Made by a program: the position numbers and the translations under genes. This document shows positions 1 to 10,600 of a DNA stretch of 64,000 nucleotides, in pieces. The DNA lies in the NCBI RefSeq assembly GCF_052115485.1, contig NZ_JBFRGU010000002.1:124001-188000 (forward strand), written 5' to 3'. Source of the stretch: Microvirga sp052115485. GTDB taxonomy: Bacteria > Pseudomonadota > Alphaproteobacteria > Rhizobiales > Beijerinckiaceae. Positions within the stretch are counted from its first letter, which is position 1. Each line of letters starts with the position of its first letter. The notes beneath the pieces were generated by a model. The model was not told the origin of the DNA, made no database searches, and saw only the letters and a program-made list of their open reading frames with translations.

Positions 1-2
1 TG

Positions 3-3000
3 CGGGCCATCGGTCTGGACATTCGCGATCCCGACGGCGTGCTGGTCGTTCGGGCTCCTTATGCGACCGTCAGTGTCGACGGCATGTCGCTGTTGACGGG
101 AAATCTGCAGCCGCGATCGATCGAATTACGCGACCTTCAGATTCGCGCGCTTGTCGGCAAGGATGGCTCGCTTTCGTTCTCTCCGGCGCCCGGTGGCGAC
201 GGAGCAGATGTTTCGCCTGTTCCGGCCGCTCCTGTGCCGCAGCCGATAACGACGGCGCAGAGCGGCGAGCAGGTCTCTCCGGTTTCGCGTGCCGTCGGCT
301 CCCTCTTCACGCTTGTCGTCGGACGCTTCGGCATTTTGAGTTCGCTCGACCGGGCGCAACTCACGAATGCCAGCCTCACGCTTGTCGATGCGCATCAGAA
401 ACAGCGCGGAACCTTCAAGCGCGTCGATGCTGTTTTCGACAAGAACGCCGACGGCGATCACCATTTTGAAGCGATACTCGATGGGCCGCAGGGTGTATGG
501 CAGCTCAATGGCGATGCCAGCGGCAACGACAAGGCAGGCTATCGCGCAACCGTCATTGCAGCCGATGCTCCGCTGGAAGACGTTCTTCTCCTTGCCGGTC
601 TCTCGGCATTGCCCGCGACGACGGATCTTAAGCTCTCGGGGCGGATCGACGCCGCCTATGGGGCAGGCCGCCTGACCGATCTCAAGGCGCGCTTCACGAG
701 CAATGCCGGCGCACTTCAAATCGACGACAGGGATACGTCGCCACTTCAGGTCGACAGTTCCACCATTGCCATGGCCTGGGATGAAGAGCGCCACCAGCTC
801 GATCTCCAGACTCTTGAAATCAAGGGCGGAGAGACGTCCGTGAACTTGCAGGGCAAGCTTGCCTTGCCGCTGAACGGAGAGCCATGGCATTTGTCTCTGA
901 GCGGCAAGAACGCCCGGCTGTCGGGGGCGACCAGCGGCGATCAGCCTGTCGAGCTCAGTTCCATCGAGGCCGATCTTTCTGGTCCTGAAGGTGTCACACT
1001 TAATTCGGTGAAGCTGCGCGGGCCGGGCGTCTTTGCCGATATTTCCGGCGTGCTCGGCACGCCCGCGGATCCCCGGAGCTTGCAACTCGATGTCCGGGCG
1101 TCGAATTCCAACATGCGCTCGGCGCTTCGCATCTGGCCGGAAGCTGTCGCGCCGCCTGTGCGAAAATTTCTCGTCAAGAATTTGAAAAGCGGCACGCTCG
1201 ACAGCCTCGGGCTTAAAGTCGCCATGACGGGCGAGGACATGAGCAAGGCCATATCGGGGCGACCGATTCCAGAACAGTCGCTCAACATCGATTTCGCGAT
1301 TTCGCAAGGCACGTTGAAGGCTGCCGAGGGGCTTCCGCCTGTCTCGAAGATGAATGTGGCGGGCAACGTTACCGGCATGAAAGTCATGCTTCGCGCCCCG
1401 ACCGGAGAAGTGCAACTGCCCGAGGCCCGCAGCCTTGCGGCCTCCGATGGGACATTCACGCTCGGCAATTACTGGGACGAAGCCGCCGTCGCGCAGATCG
1501 ATTTTCGCCTGCAAGGCGGGGCCGATGCTCTGTCTGGTCTTCTGAAAGAGCCGCTGATCCGCCAGATCGCCGGTTTCGATGCCGATCCCGCGAACACGAA
1601 GGGCAAGGCAGACCTTAGGGTCGGTATCGGATTACTCGTCAACAACGTCCCGGCCTTTGCGGATCTGCCGTTGACCGTGAACGGCAAGGTCACGGACCTC
1701 GCCGTGGACAAGATGTTCGGTAAGGATCGGCTCGAAGGCGCGGCGCTCGCCATCGCTTACGATCGCGGCTCCCTTTCGATCAAGGGCGATGGAAAACTCG
1801 CCGGCAGCCCCGCGACCATCGATGTTCGGCAGACGCGGGAAGGCGGCGAGGCGAATGTCGCTTTCACGCTGGACGATGCCGCGCGCCAACGGCGCGGAAT
1901 GTCGTTCGGTACGCAACTGACCGGACCACTGCCGATCCGCGCGACCATGCCTCTCGGCAAGGACGCCAAATCCGGCATTCGCATTGAGGCGGATCTGACG
2001 AAAGCTGCCGTCGATCAACTCATTCCCGGCTGGGTGAAGCCGTCCGGCCGCCCCGGAAAGCTCACGCTGACGCTGGTCGAAGGGGCGACGAGCGAAGTCC
2101 GCGATCTCCAACTCGACAGCGGCGCGACGCAATTGCGCGGAACGGCGCTTCTCGGCGGGGATGGCTCCCTCGAAAAGGCCGACCTGACCACGTTCAAGAT
2201 GTCTGCCGGCGACGATATGCGCGTGCAGTTCGACCGCGTCGGTGGTGTCTACAAGGTCATTGTGCGTGGCAATGTGGGCGATGCCAGGCCGTTCACGAAG
2301 TCTCTCGGTTCGTCTGCGCCGACCTCGGTTTCGAGCATTCGCAGCACGGCCCAACGCGATTCCAGGGACATCGACCTCGATCTCGCGCTCAATATCCTGA
2401 CCGGTTACAACGACGAGGCGATCACCAACGCCACGATCAAGGCCTCCACTCGTAAGGACAGCTTGCGTCAGCTGGACATGAAAGGGCGGCTCGGATCGAC
2501 AAACGTGATCTCGCGCACCATTCCGCAAGGCGGCGGTGCCGGGCCTGTCATCGTTCTTCAGGCCGAGGATGGCGGCGCTCTGCTGCGCTTTACGGATGTC
2601 TATCGCCGCATGTCCGGCGGCGATCTCATCCTGCAGATGACAACAGGTGACGGCCAGCAGCCCGGAGTGATGACCTTGCGGTCGTTCACTCTTCTCAACG
2701 AGCCGGCATTGCGTCGGATCATACCGACACAGACCCAGGTGGTCGCCGGTCGAGATAGTCAGGGGCGGGCGCAGAACGTGCAGGTCGATACGAACCGCAT
2801 CGATTTCGCAAAAGCGCGTGTGGATTTCACGCGTACGGCCGGGCGCATCGATTTCAGGGATGCGGCCATCTGGGGCAACCAGATCGGCTTCACCCTGAAC
2901 GGTTTTATCGACTACAATCACGATAAGATGGATATCAGCGGCACGTTCGTTCCGGCTTATGGCCTGAACAATGCGTTCGCTCAGGTGCCGCTGTTCGGCC

Positions 3001-3188
3001 CACTTCTCGGCGGCGGTCAATACGAGGGGTTGTTCGCCGTGAATTTCAGGGCATCGGGCGCGAGCACCGCGCCGACGCTCTCGGTGAATCCGCTCTCCGC
3101 TGTCGCACCGGGATTCCTGCGTAAATTGTTCGGGGCAGGCGGTGCGCTTGAGGCGGATACCGCGCGACCGTTGCCAATCGAGCGCTGA
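3..3188 (+). CDS. AsmA/YhdP-like large envelope protein, 5'-truncated by the window
   Basis: The reading frame is open to the first base, so the N-terminus lies outside the window; the GTG at 39 is only an internal codon. About 1060 codons are visible, rich in alternating polar/hydrophobic beta-strand patterns. The last ~150 residues look like the AsmA-like C-terminal region (residues around GRIDFRDAAIWGNQIG, then a G-rich turn PLFGPLLGGGQYEG and a basic end). Family knowledge: YhdP/AsmA/TamB-type proteins span the periplasm and help move phospholipid to the outer membrane. The role here is inferred from family. It converges on the Nudix gene, 22 nt away. It could equally be annotated as a DUF3971 protein. 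Confidence 0.75.
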   Translation, partial: RAIGLDIRDPDGVLVVRAPYATVSVDGMSLLTGNLQPRSIELRDLQIRALVGKDGSLSFSPAPGGDGADVSPVPAAPVPQPITTAQSGEQVSPVSRAVGSLFTLVVGRFGILSSLDRAQLTNASLTLVDAHQKQRGTFKRVDAVFDKNADGDHHFEAILDGPQGVWQLNGDASGNDKAGYRATVIAADAPLEDVLLLAGLSALPATTDLKLSGRIDAAYGAGRLTDLKARFTSNAGALQIDDRDTSPLQVDSSTIAMAWDEERHQLDLQTLEIKGGETSVNLQGKLALPLNGEPWHLSLSGKNARLSGATSGDQPVELSSIEADLSGPEGVTLNSVKLRGPGVFADISGVLGTPADPRSLQLDVRASNSNMRSALRIWPEAVAPPVRKFLVKNLKSGTLDSLGLKVAMTGEDMSKAISGRPIPEQSLNIDFAISQGTLKAAEGLPPVSKMNVAGNVTGMKVMLRAPTGEVQLPEARSLAASDGTFTLGNYWDEAAVAQIDFRLQGGADALSGLLKEPLIRQIAGFDADPANTKGKADLRVGIGLLVNNVPAFADLPLTVNGKVTDLAVDKMFGKDRLEGAALAIAYDRGSLSIKGDGKLAGSPATIDVRQTREGGEANVAFTLDDAARQRRGMSFGTQLTGPLPIRATMPLGKDAKSGIRIEADLTKAAVDQLIPGWVKPSGRPGKLTLTLVEGATSEVRDLQLDSGATQLRGTALLGGDGSLEKADLTTFKMSAGDDMRVQFDRVGGVYKVIVRGNVGDARPFTKSLGSSAPTSVSSIRSTAQRDSRDIDLDLALNILTGYNDEAITNATIKASTRKDSLRQLDMKGRLGSTNVISRTIPQGGGAGPVIVLQAEDGGALLRFTDVYRRMSGGDLILQMTTGDGQQPGVMTLRSFTLLNEPALRRIIPTQTQVVAGRDSQGRAQNVQVDTNRIDFAKARVDFTRTAGRIDFRDAAIWGNQIGFTLNGFIDYNHDKMDISGTFVPAYGLNNAFAQVPLFGPLLGGGQYEGLFAVNFRASGASTAPTLSVNPLSAVAPGFLRKLFGAGGALEADTARPLPIER

Positions 3189-3210
3189 GGCTTTCGCGAC
3201 TCGTCGGCCT

Positions 3211-3684
3211 CTATAGCGAAAGTGAGAGTTTCTGCGCTTGAAGCGTGACGGTGTCGACGTCGATGCTCACGCAGTCGAGCATGTCCAGCTCCGAGATCGC
3301 GAACCAGGAGGCCTCCATGGCGTCGTCTCCGGCAAAAGGTGAGCCGGAGATCCATCGGCACAAGACCGCGATCATCACGAATTGCTGGCGGATTTCACCG
3401 CGTTCATCCCGGTCGAACGCGTCGAGTGCGGTAAAGGCACCCTTCGCTTCCGCGCGGATCGTGGTTTCCTCGAAAAGCTCTCTGACCGCTGCGTCTTCTA
3501 TCGTCTCGCCCGGATCGATCTTGCCACCGGGGAAACCCCACTTGCCCGCATCGGGAGGATTGGCACGGCGGACCAGCAGCACCCGGTCTTCATGGATGAC
3601 GACAGCCAACACGGCGGCGACCGGACGCATTGTGGGAGGATGACGCGTGTCCGAATTCCGTGCTGCCGTATCACGCGATTTCAT
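3211..3684 (-). CDS. Nudix hydrolase
   Basis: The protein has 157 aa from the ATG at 3684, chosen because a GGAG lies 7 nt upstream; the frame is open further, to 3738. The Nudix box runs from about residue 54 to 76 as G-x5-E-x7-R-E-L-x-E-E-T-T-I, with T where the consensus has G near the end. Family knowledge: Nudix enzymes hydrolyse nucleoside diphosphates linked to another group, using a divalent metal held by the RELxEE glutamates. The FPGGKIDPGE region resembles ADP-ribose pyrophosphatase/MutT-like members, but the substrate cannot be told from sequence. It lies downstream of tyrS on the same strand, separated from it by a strong terminator. Confidence 0.85.
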   Translation of the reverse strand: MKSRDTAARNSDTRHPPTMRPVAAVLAVVIHEDRVLLVRRANPPDAGKWGFPGGKIDPGETIEDAAVRELFEETTIRAEAKGAFTALDAFDRDERGEIRQQFVMIAVLCRWISGSPFAGDDAMEASWFAISELDMLDCVSIDVDTVTLQAQKLSLSL

Positions 3685-3744
3685 GGCGATCTCCGCCTGA
3701 CGGAACGTCTTGCCCGGTGAGGGCGTGAAGGAAAACATTTGGAG

Positions 3745-3785
3745 AAAAGCATCCGGGTCCGATGCGTTCGAACCCGGATGCTTTT
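3745..3785 (-). terminator. Intrinsic terminator after tyrS
   Basis: A 14-bp perfect stem has arms at 3745-3758 and 3772-3785 around a 13-nt loop. A-rich and T-rich flanks put a U-run on either strand. It sits 5 nt past the tyrS stop and before the Nudix gene, so it probably ends tyrS transcription. Confidence 0.8.
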
Positions 3786-3790
3786 TATCT

Positions 3791-5053
3791 TCAGACGGCG
3801 CGCAGCAGCACGTGGCGCTTCTTGCCGAAGGAGAGCTTGATCACACCCTCCGGTGTCATATCGGTAAGGCGCAGGACGCCGCGTTCATCGGCGACGGTCT
3901 CGTCGTTGACCTTGAGGCCGCCGCTCTTGACCTGCCGGCGCGCTTCGCCCGTGGACGGAACCAGCTTGGCGTATTCAGGGCCGAAGGCGGTGAGCACGCC
4001 GAGGCCGGCTTCGAGAACGCTCGACGCAATCTCGATCGTCGGCAGGCTCTCCGCGAGGGTGCCTTGCTCGAAGGTCTTGCGAGCGGTCTCTTCCGCCAGA
4101 TCGGCGGCTTCACGGCCGTGGAGGAGGGCGGTCGCTTCCGTTGCCAGAACCTTCTTGGCCTCGTTGATGTCAGCCCCTTGCAGGGCCGCCAGCCGCGCGA
4201 CTTCATCCATGGGCAGGATCGTGAAGAGCTTCAGGAAGCGCGCCACATCCGCGTCCTCGGTGTTGCGCCAGAACTGCCAGTAATCGTAGGGGCTCAGCAT
4301 GTCGGCGTTGAGCCACACGGCACCGGAAGCCGTCTTGCCCATCTTGGCGCCGGAAGAGGTCGTCAGCAGCGGGCAGGTGAGGGCGTAGAGCTGCGACGTG
4401 CCGAGACGGCGTCCGAGATCGATGCCGTTGACGATGTTGCCCCACTGGTCCGAGCCGCCCATTTGCAGAACGCAGCCATAGCGCTTGTGCAATTCCACGA
4501 AATCGTAGGCCTGGAGGATCATGTAGTTGAATTCCAGGAACGACAATTCGTGCTCGCGCTCGAGGCGAAGCTTCACGCTGTCGAAGGACAGCATGCGGTT
4601 GACCGAGAAATGGCGGCCCACATCGCGCAGGAACTCGATATAGTTGAGGGTCGTGAGCCACTCGGCGTTGTCCGCCATCATCGCGTCGACCTTGCCTTCG
4701 CCGAAGGTGACGAAGCGCGAGAACACGCCCTTGATGCTGGTCTTGTTGGCCTCGATCTGCTCGACCGTTAGAAGCTTGCGGCTCTCGTCCTTGCCCGAGG
4801 GGTCGCCGACACGCGTCGTGCCGCCACCCATGAGCGTGATCGGCTTGCCCGCGCCGGTCTTCTGCAACCAGTGAAGCATCATGATCGAGAGCAGATGGCC
4901 CACGTGAAGCGACGGTCCCGTGCAATCGTAGCCCACATAAGTCGTCAGCCGACCCTCCAGGGCGGCAGTGTCCAGACCCTCGAAATCGGATGTCTGGTGA
5001 ATGAAGCCCCGCTCGGTGAGGACCTTCAGGAATTCGGATCGGGGCGCGTTCAT
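3791..5053 (-). CDS. tyrS: Tyrosyl-tRNA synthetase
   Basis: Class I aminoacyl-tRNA synthetase that charges tRNA-Tyr. From the ATG at 5053 it has 420 aa, the usual TyrS size. The HIGH-type signature appears as HVGHL at residues 50-54, the tyrosine-binding/dimer region carries GSDQWGN, and the KMSKS loop is KMGKT. The last ~65 residues look like an S4 RNA-binding domain (STGEARRQVKSGGLKVND). An alternative ATG lies 12 nt upstream at 5065; neither has a strong Shine-Dalgarno sequence. Followed by a strong terminator. Confidence 0.97.
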   Translation of the reverse strand: MNAPRSEFLKVLTERGFIHQTSDFEGLDTAALEGRLTTYVGYDCTGPSLHVGHLLSIMMLHWLQKTGAGKPITLMGGGTTRVGDPSGKDESRKLLTVEQIEANKTSIKGVFSRFVTFGEGKVDAMMADNAEWLTTLNYIEFLRDVGRHFSVNRMLSFDSVKLRLEREHELSFLEFNYMILQAYDFVELHKRYGCVLQMGGSDQWGNIVNGIDLGRRLGTSQLYALTCPLLTTSSGAKMGKTASGAVWLNADMLSPYDYWQFWRNTEDADVARFLKLFTILPMDEVARLAALQGADINEAKKVLATEATALLHGREAADLAEETARKTFEQGTLAESLPTIEIASSVLEAGLGVLTAFGPEYAKLVPSTGEARRQVKSGGLKVNDETVADERGVLRLTDMTPEGVIKLSFGKKRHVLLRAV

Positions 5054-5222
5054 CGCGGCTCTCATGGTATGCGAAATTGGATGAGGGCCGTTTAACAGCT
5101 TCGCCGGATCATTTCACGAGAAATTGCGTAAACGTATCTTGGGCTTGCCATCGGTACCGTGAGGAACTGGCAAGACTGACTTATCAGATGAGTTGTGTGA
5201 GGCCCATATCAACAAGCCATGA

Positions 5223-5250
5223 TTGCATAGGAATATATATATGTTATAAC
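5223..5250 (+). promoter_or_regulatory. Possible sigma70-type promoter of the first RTX gene
   Basis: TTGCAT at 5223-5228, a 16-nt spacer and TATAAC at 5245-5250 lie about 50 nt before the RTX start, in a strikingly AT-rich stretch. The -10 lies inside the 12-bp palindrome ATGTTATAACAT (5241-5252). TTATAACAT also recurs at 7607-7615 before the second RTX gene. The promoter call is inference from pattern only. Confidence 0.35.
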
Positions 5251-5298
5251 ATTTGAACTGCGAAGGTGCAGCCCTGCCGAAACTGGGAGAAGAGTGCG

Positions 5299-7308
5299 AT
5301 GACAATGACGCAGCTTGAGCTTGAGTATCTTTTGTCATTTGGAGGAGTATTCAACAATCCACTTCTTGGGACAGGAAGTGGAACCAGCGGACCTGGAAGT
5401 GGCGACTCCGGAAGCGGTCAAGGTTCGTCGCAAGACGGGGGTTCCACAGATACTTACCTGGGTGAGACCATAACGACCGACTCCGGTACATTCTGGGTTG
5501 GCCGTAGTGGTTTAGTTTATAGAATTCTTGATAACGGAAGCTTGGTGTTGTCCAACATCGGTCAAATGTTCGGTGATGGGGCGCCATCCTACCCAGATGG
5601 AGGTGATACTACGGGTCGTCAGTGGGAATACATTGGCAATGACCACGGTAAATTTCAAACAGATGGCATATACATTATCAAGGAACGTCCTGATGGTACC
5701 GGGCAGTTGGTCGAGCCGGGCGAAGTGGTCGATGGTCCCCCTCCAGTAGACGGCGGAGCATCCACTCCTGGCCAGAATATCGAGCGTTCAGTGGTCCTAT
5801 TTGTGGTGAATGGCAACGTTCAGAGAACCCTTCTGCAGGCCGGAACGCAGAACAATGATACTATATTCGGTACCAGCAGCTCCGATATTCTCTCTGGCTA
5901 CGGCGGAAATGATCTCCTGAATGGTGGCGCCGGAAATGATGTCCTGCTTGGCGCGGCCGGGGATGACACATTGAACGGCGGCGCCGGGTTTGACGAGGCG
6001 TCTTACCAATTATCCTCATCGGCAGTGATTGCTAACCTTGCTGTTGGTACGGCCATTGTTGGCCTTTACGACGGTGACACTTTGGTCGACATCGAAGCCT
6101 TATCCGGCTCGGCTTTTGGTGACATGTTGATCGGTGATGCGGGAGCGAACCGCCTTTCGGGTAACGGAGGTGACGACCTTCTGATTGGCGCGGACGGCAA
6201 CGACACTTTGTGGGGCGGCGCTGGCAACGATACGCTCTACGGCGATAGCGGCAACGACTTTGTCGCGGGCGGTGACGGAAGCGACATCATTCAGGGTGGC
6301 GCAGGTGCCGACACTCTGGACGGCGGCAACGACATTGACACGCTCGTCTATGGTGGTCCGGAGAGTGTTCTCGTCGATCTGCGCACCGGCGCAACCGGTG
6401 GCCAGGCGGCAGGCGACGTGATCAGCAACTTCGAGAACGTGGTCGGCGGGTCGGGCCATGACACGCTTTACGGCAGCGCTGGTGCCAATGAGCTGAACGG
6501 GCAGGCCGGCAACGACATCCTCGCCGGAGCGGGTGGCAACGACACGCTGTGGGGCGGTGCCGGCAATGACACGCTCTATGGCGACGAGGGCAACGATGCC
6601 CTCTATGGCGATGATGGCAACGATGTCATCGTCGGCGGTGCGGGAGCTGATATCCTGAACGGCGGCGCAGGCACCGACACGGTCGTTTATGGCGGCCCGG
6701 AGGGGTTCTTGGTCGATCTGGCCACCGGCGCGACCTCCGGTCAGGCTGCGGGCGATGTTATCAGCAGTGTTGAGAACATCGTCGGCGGGTCGGGCAACGA
6801 CACCGTTTATGGCAGCGCCGCTGCCAACGAGCTGAACGGGCAGGACGGCAACGACGTTCTGGCCGGTGCCGGCGGCAACGACACGCTGTGGGGCGGCAAC
6901 GGCAACGACTGGCTCGAGGGCGGCAATGGCGATGACCTGATCGCGGGTGGCAGCGGCGACGACCGTCTGGTCGGCGGTGCCGGCAACGATGCGCTGCACG
7001 GCGAGCAGGGCCGTGACACGTTCGTGTTCGACACGGCGCTGAATGCGGCGAGCAATGTCGATCAGCTCGTCGGCTTCAATGCGGCGGAGGATTGGATTGC
7101 GTTGAGCCGGAGCATCTTCTTCGGGAACGGCGCGCTGTCGCTGGCGGCGGGACCTGTCGCCACGGCTGACACGGCACAGATCGTCTACGACGCTGTAACG
7201 GGTGCGCTGTCATACGATGCCGACGGAAGGGGAACTGCAGCGGCGATCAAGTTCGCGCAGCTTTCAGCTGGTCTGACGCTGGCCTCCAGCAACTTCGTGC
7301 TGATCTGA
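5299..7308 (+). CDS. RTX calcium-binding protein without protease domain
   Basis: The protein has 669 aa from the ATG at 5299, chosen because GGGAGAAG lies about 8 nt upstream; an in-frame GTG at 5266 has no such site. Residues 1-180 have no signal peptide and match no family I recognise; they include a Gly/Ser linker near residues 25-45. Residues ~185-575 carry GGxGxDxLx nonapeptide repeats, with a ~339-nt unit duplicated internally (from 6295 and 6634). The last ~95 residues (DTFVFDTALN onward, ending in SSNFVLI) match the C-terminus of the next gene and look like a type I secretion signal. Inference: exported, Ca-folded protein of unknown function. The 5' third is AT-richer than the repeat region. 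Confidence 0.85.
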   Translation: MTMTQLELEYLLSFGGVFNNPLLGTGSGTSGPGSGDSGSGQGSSQDGGSTDTYLGETITTDSGTFWVGRSGLVYRILDNGSLVLSNIGQMFGDGAPSYPDGGDTTGRQWEYIGNDHGKFQTDGIYIIKERPDGTGQLVEPGEVVDGPPPVDGGASTPGQNIERSVVLFVVNGNVQRTLLQAGTQNNDTIFGTSSSDILSGYGGNDLLNGGAGNDVLLGAAGDDTLNGGAGFDEASYQLSSSAVIANLAVGTAIVGLYDGDTLVDIEALSGSAFGDMLIGDAGANRLSGNGGDDLLIGADGNDTLWGGAGNDTLYGDSGNDFVAGGDGSDIIQGGAGADTLDGGNDIDTLVYGGPESVLVDLRTGATGGQAAGDVISNFENVVGGSGHDTLYGSAGANELNGQAGNDILAGAGGNDTLWGGAGNDTLYGDEGNDALYGDDGNDVIVGGAGADILNGGAGTDTVVYGGPEGFLVDLATGATSGQAAGDVISSVENIVGGSGNDTVYGSAAANELNGQDGNDVLAGAGGNDTLWGGNGNDWLEGGNGDDLIAGGSGDDRLVGGAGNDALHGEQGRDTFVFDTALNAASNVDQLVGFNAAEDWIALSRSIFFGNGALSLAAGPVATADTAQIVYDAVTGALSYDADGRGTAAAIKFAQLSAGLTLASSNFVLI

Positions 7309-7324
7309 TCTCGCATCTTCGTTT

Positions 7325-7374
7325 CCAACAAACAAAAAGGGCCGGTCGAGCGACCGGCCTTTCTGCGTTCAGGA
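7325..7374 (+). repeat. 50-bp duplicated RTX 3' flank, copy 1
   Basis: The block around the terminator is identical at 49 of 50 positions to 11433-11482. Weaker similarity continues to about 7432, where GACGCTTGTGGAG matches GACGCTTGTTGAG inside the alpha/beta hydrolase gene (11521-11533). See findings. Confidence 0.85.
7337..7362 (+). terminator. Terminator after the first RTX gene
   Basis: A 9-bp perfect stem (7340-7348 with 7351-7359) is flanked by AAAA and TTT. It is an almost exact copy of the hairpin after the second RTX gene. Confidence 0.8.
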
Positions 7375-7644
7375 CGATGTCGGGCTGCTTCGGCGGCTTT
7401 CCGGACCGGCGCGAGCCGGGACGCTTGTGGAGCGGCTGCATTCCGAACTCTTGGATCCTACGAATGAAGCCCAGTTCGCTGAGCAATCCTGGAAATAGGT
7501 GACTGACAGAGCTGTTGAGTTGAGGAGTGCGCGCATTCGCAAGTGTTTTACCCGCCGGCGAGCATTTCATCTTGAGACAACTTCCAATTTGTAGGTCGCT
7601 GTAACTTTATAACATATGGTCTATGACACACCAGGAGATTCTAT
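7375..7644. other. Intergenic region between the two RTX genes
   Basis: No credible gene is seen. The first ~60 nt resemble the 3' end of the alpha/beta hydrolase gene in degraded form. The remainder is plain sequence that becomes AT-rich near 7580-7640, with TATAAC at 7608-7613 as a possible -10 but no convincing -35 at the right spacing. Confidence 0.5.
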
Positions 7645-10600
7645 ATGGCGCAGGCCCCTCAAGCTACCAATCCTCTTTACGTGGATCCCAACGCGCAGGC
7701 TCTCCTGTCAGGGGAGCGCTGGACGAGATCCGTCGTGACCTACAGCTTTCCGGATCAGGTAACTGATTATCCTTATCCTGTGAGTGGGTTTTTCCAATTA
7801 AGTCTTTATCAGCAGAGCCTTGTACGAAGTGTTCTTGAGGGATCTTTCTCCCAGGAGATTGAGGGTAGCTATAATCTTCTGAGTTCCGTTGAAGCAATTA
7901 CTAATTTGGATCTTTCATATATAGGCGAGACTATTTCCGACATCGCTTTTCAAGTCGATGCTCTTAATGGCGCCTATGCGCATCTTCCTGACGGTACTCC
8001 TAGGGCAGGCGATGTAGCACTTGGGCTCAATTATAATAACCAGTCTATCTACGGACATTATGTAGCCTATCACGAGATAGGCCACGCCCTGGGCTTGGGG
8101 CACGGACAAGGTGTTATGACGCCGGACCGCGACACGAAAGAGTTCGCGATCATGACTTACACTGACTATATCGGCGATCCCGACATTAACTTCGGCGAGG
8201 GCGATGATGCCAGTGGTTACATGATGTACGATATTGCGGCCTTGCAGTATCTATACGGAGCGAACTTCAATACCAACAACACCGACAGCGTCTATTCCTT
8301 CAATCCTTCCTCGGGTGAGGTTTTCCTCAACGGTGTCCAAAAGGTCAAGCCGTTCAGGAACATGATCTTCATGACGCTCTGGGACGGCGGCGGCAACGAT
8401 ACCTACGATCTCAGTCCCTACTCCACCGATCTCACGGTCGATCTGGCGCCCGGCGGCTGGTCAGTATTCTCCCAGCAGCAGCTGGCGAACCTGTCCGATG
8501 ACCGCCTCATCAAGGCGCGCGGCAACGTCTTCAACGCGCTGCAGTACAACGGCGATCCCCGTTCCCTGATCGAGAACGTGCAGGGCGGCTCGGGCAACGA
8601 CAAGATTTACGGAAATATTGCAGGCAACACACTCAGCGGCAATTTCGGCAACGATACCTTGAGCGGCCGGGACGGTAACGACACCCTCTATGGTGGCGAG
8701 GGCGACGATACGCTCTATGGCGGAGAAGGCCATGACTCCCTTTATGGCGGAGCCGGCAACGATGCGATTTCAGGTGAAATTGGCAATGATTTCATCGACG
8801 GTGGCGATCTGAACGATGCGCTTTACGGTAACGATGGCGACGATACCATTCTTGGTGGGCGCGGTAACGACCAGGTACGCGGCGGCGCAGGCGCCGATTC
8901 CCTGGATGGAGGTGAAGGATACGATCTCCTGAGCTACATCGAGGACACGACCGGCGTGTCCGTCGATCTGAGATTCAATATGGTGAGTTTTGGAATAGCC
9001 CACGGCGATCGGATCAGCAATTTCGAAGCCGTGGAGGGAGGCTCGGGCAGAGACACGATCTTCGGCAGCCATGGCGATAACACGTTATACGGACAGGGGG
9101 GCGATGACATCCTCTATGGCGAGTATGGAGCCGACACCATTTGGGGCGATGACGGCAACGATGCCCTCCACGCTGGCAACGATTATTCGGGAGACACGGT
9201 CTACGGAGGATCCGGAAACGACACGATCTACGGTAGTCTGGGAGGCGACCTGCTGTATGGCGGGATCGACAACGACAGCATCTATGCGGGTCAGGGTGAG
9301 GACTGGCTCGCAGGGGAAGACGGCAACGACTTCCTTCAGGGAGAGAGCGGCAACGATGTCATTCTTGGCAGCGCAGGTGCCGATATCATGGATGGCGGCG
9401 ATGGCATCGATACGCTCGACTACGGCGGGGATACGATTGGTGTCGAGATCGATTTGAGAGTCAACTGGGCAAGGTTTGGCCATGCTCAGGGTGATCAGAT
9501 CAGCAACTTCGAGAACGTGTACGGAGGCTGGGGCAAGGATACGATCTCCGGCAGCGGCGAAGGCAATGCTCTATCCGGGCGTGAAGGCGATGACGCCATC
9601 TACGCTGGCGGAGGCAACGACACTGTCTCTGGTGGCGCCGACAACGATCTCCTTTATGGCGAGGACGGTCAGGATAGCCTCGTCGGCGGGAGCGGCAATG
9701 ACTCGCTGGTTGGCGGAATAGGCGATGACACATCGTGGGGCGGCCAGGGCGATGACGTAATCCAGGACGGGTACGGCAACAACTACCTGGCCGGTGAGGA
9801 CGGCAATGATTCCCTGCAAGGTGGAGACGGTGAAGACACGCTGGTTGGCGGGATAGACAATGACACGCTGTGGGGAGGGCGGGGCAATGACCTCCTCTAC
9901 GGCGAGGACGGCAATGACTTCCTCGTTGGGGACTTACTCCCCACCGATGTCGGCAATGACAAGCTCTTTGGCGGCAATGGTGATGATGTCATCATTGGCG
10001 ATGCCGGCGCCGACACGCTGGATGGCGGCAGCGGCATCGACACGCTCTCATATGGCGGCGACAAGTTCGGCGTTTACGTCGATGTGCGCACCAACTCGGT
10101 CTTCTATGGCCAAGCCGCGGGTGACGTGATCAGCAACTTCGAGAACGTCACCGGCGGCTCTGGCAACGACACGATCTTCGGCAGCCTCGACGCCAATGTT
10201 CTGCGGGGGCAGAAGGGCGACGACACTCTCGCCGGCGCGGACGGCAACGACACCCTGTGGGGCGGCGAGGGCAAGGACTGGATCGAGGGCGGCAACGGCG
10301 ATGATCTCATCTATGGTGAGATCGGAGACGATCTCATCCAGGGCGGTGCGGGCGCGGACACGCTGGACGGTGGCGACGGCAACGACACGCTCCAGGGCGG
10401 CACTGAAGGCGACCGCATCTATGGCGGGATCGGAGACGATCTCATCCGGGGCGATGCGGGTGCGGACATAATGGACGGCGGTGACGGCATCGACACGCTT
10501 TCTTATGACGGAGATGTGGTCGGAATCTATGTCGACCTGCGCACCGGTACGGCTCCTTACGGTGATCAAATCAGCAACTTCGAGAACGTGATCGGCGGGT

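Noticed and set aside
5114..5338. 74-codon minus-strand frame covering the promoter region of the first RTX gene
   Set aside because: It has no ribosome-binding site or motif and overlaps the RTX start and likely promoter.
7247..7570. 107-codon minus-strand frame between the RTX genes
   Set aside because: It runs through the RTX 3' end and its terminator; only a short stretch resembles the hydrolase C-terminus, which fits a remnant and not a gene.
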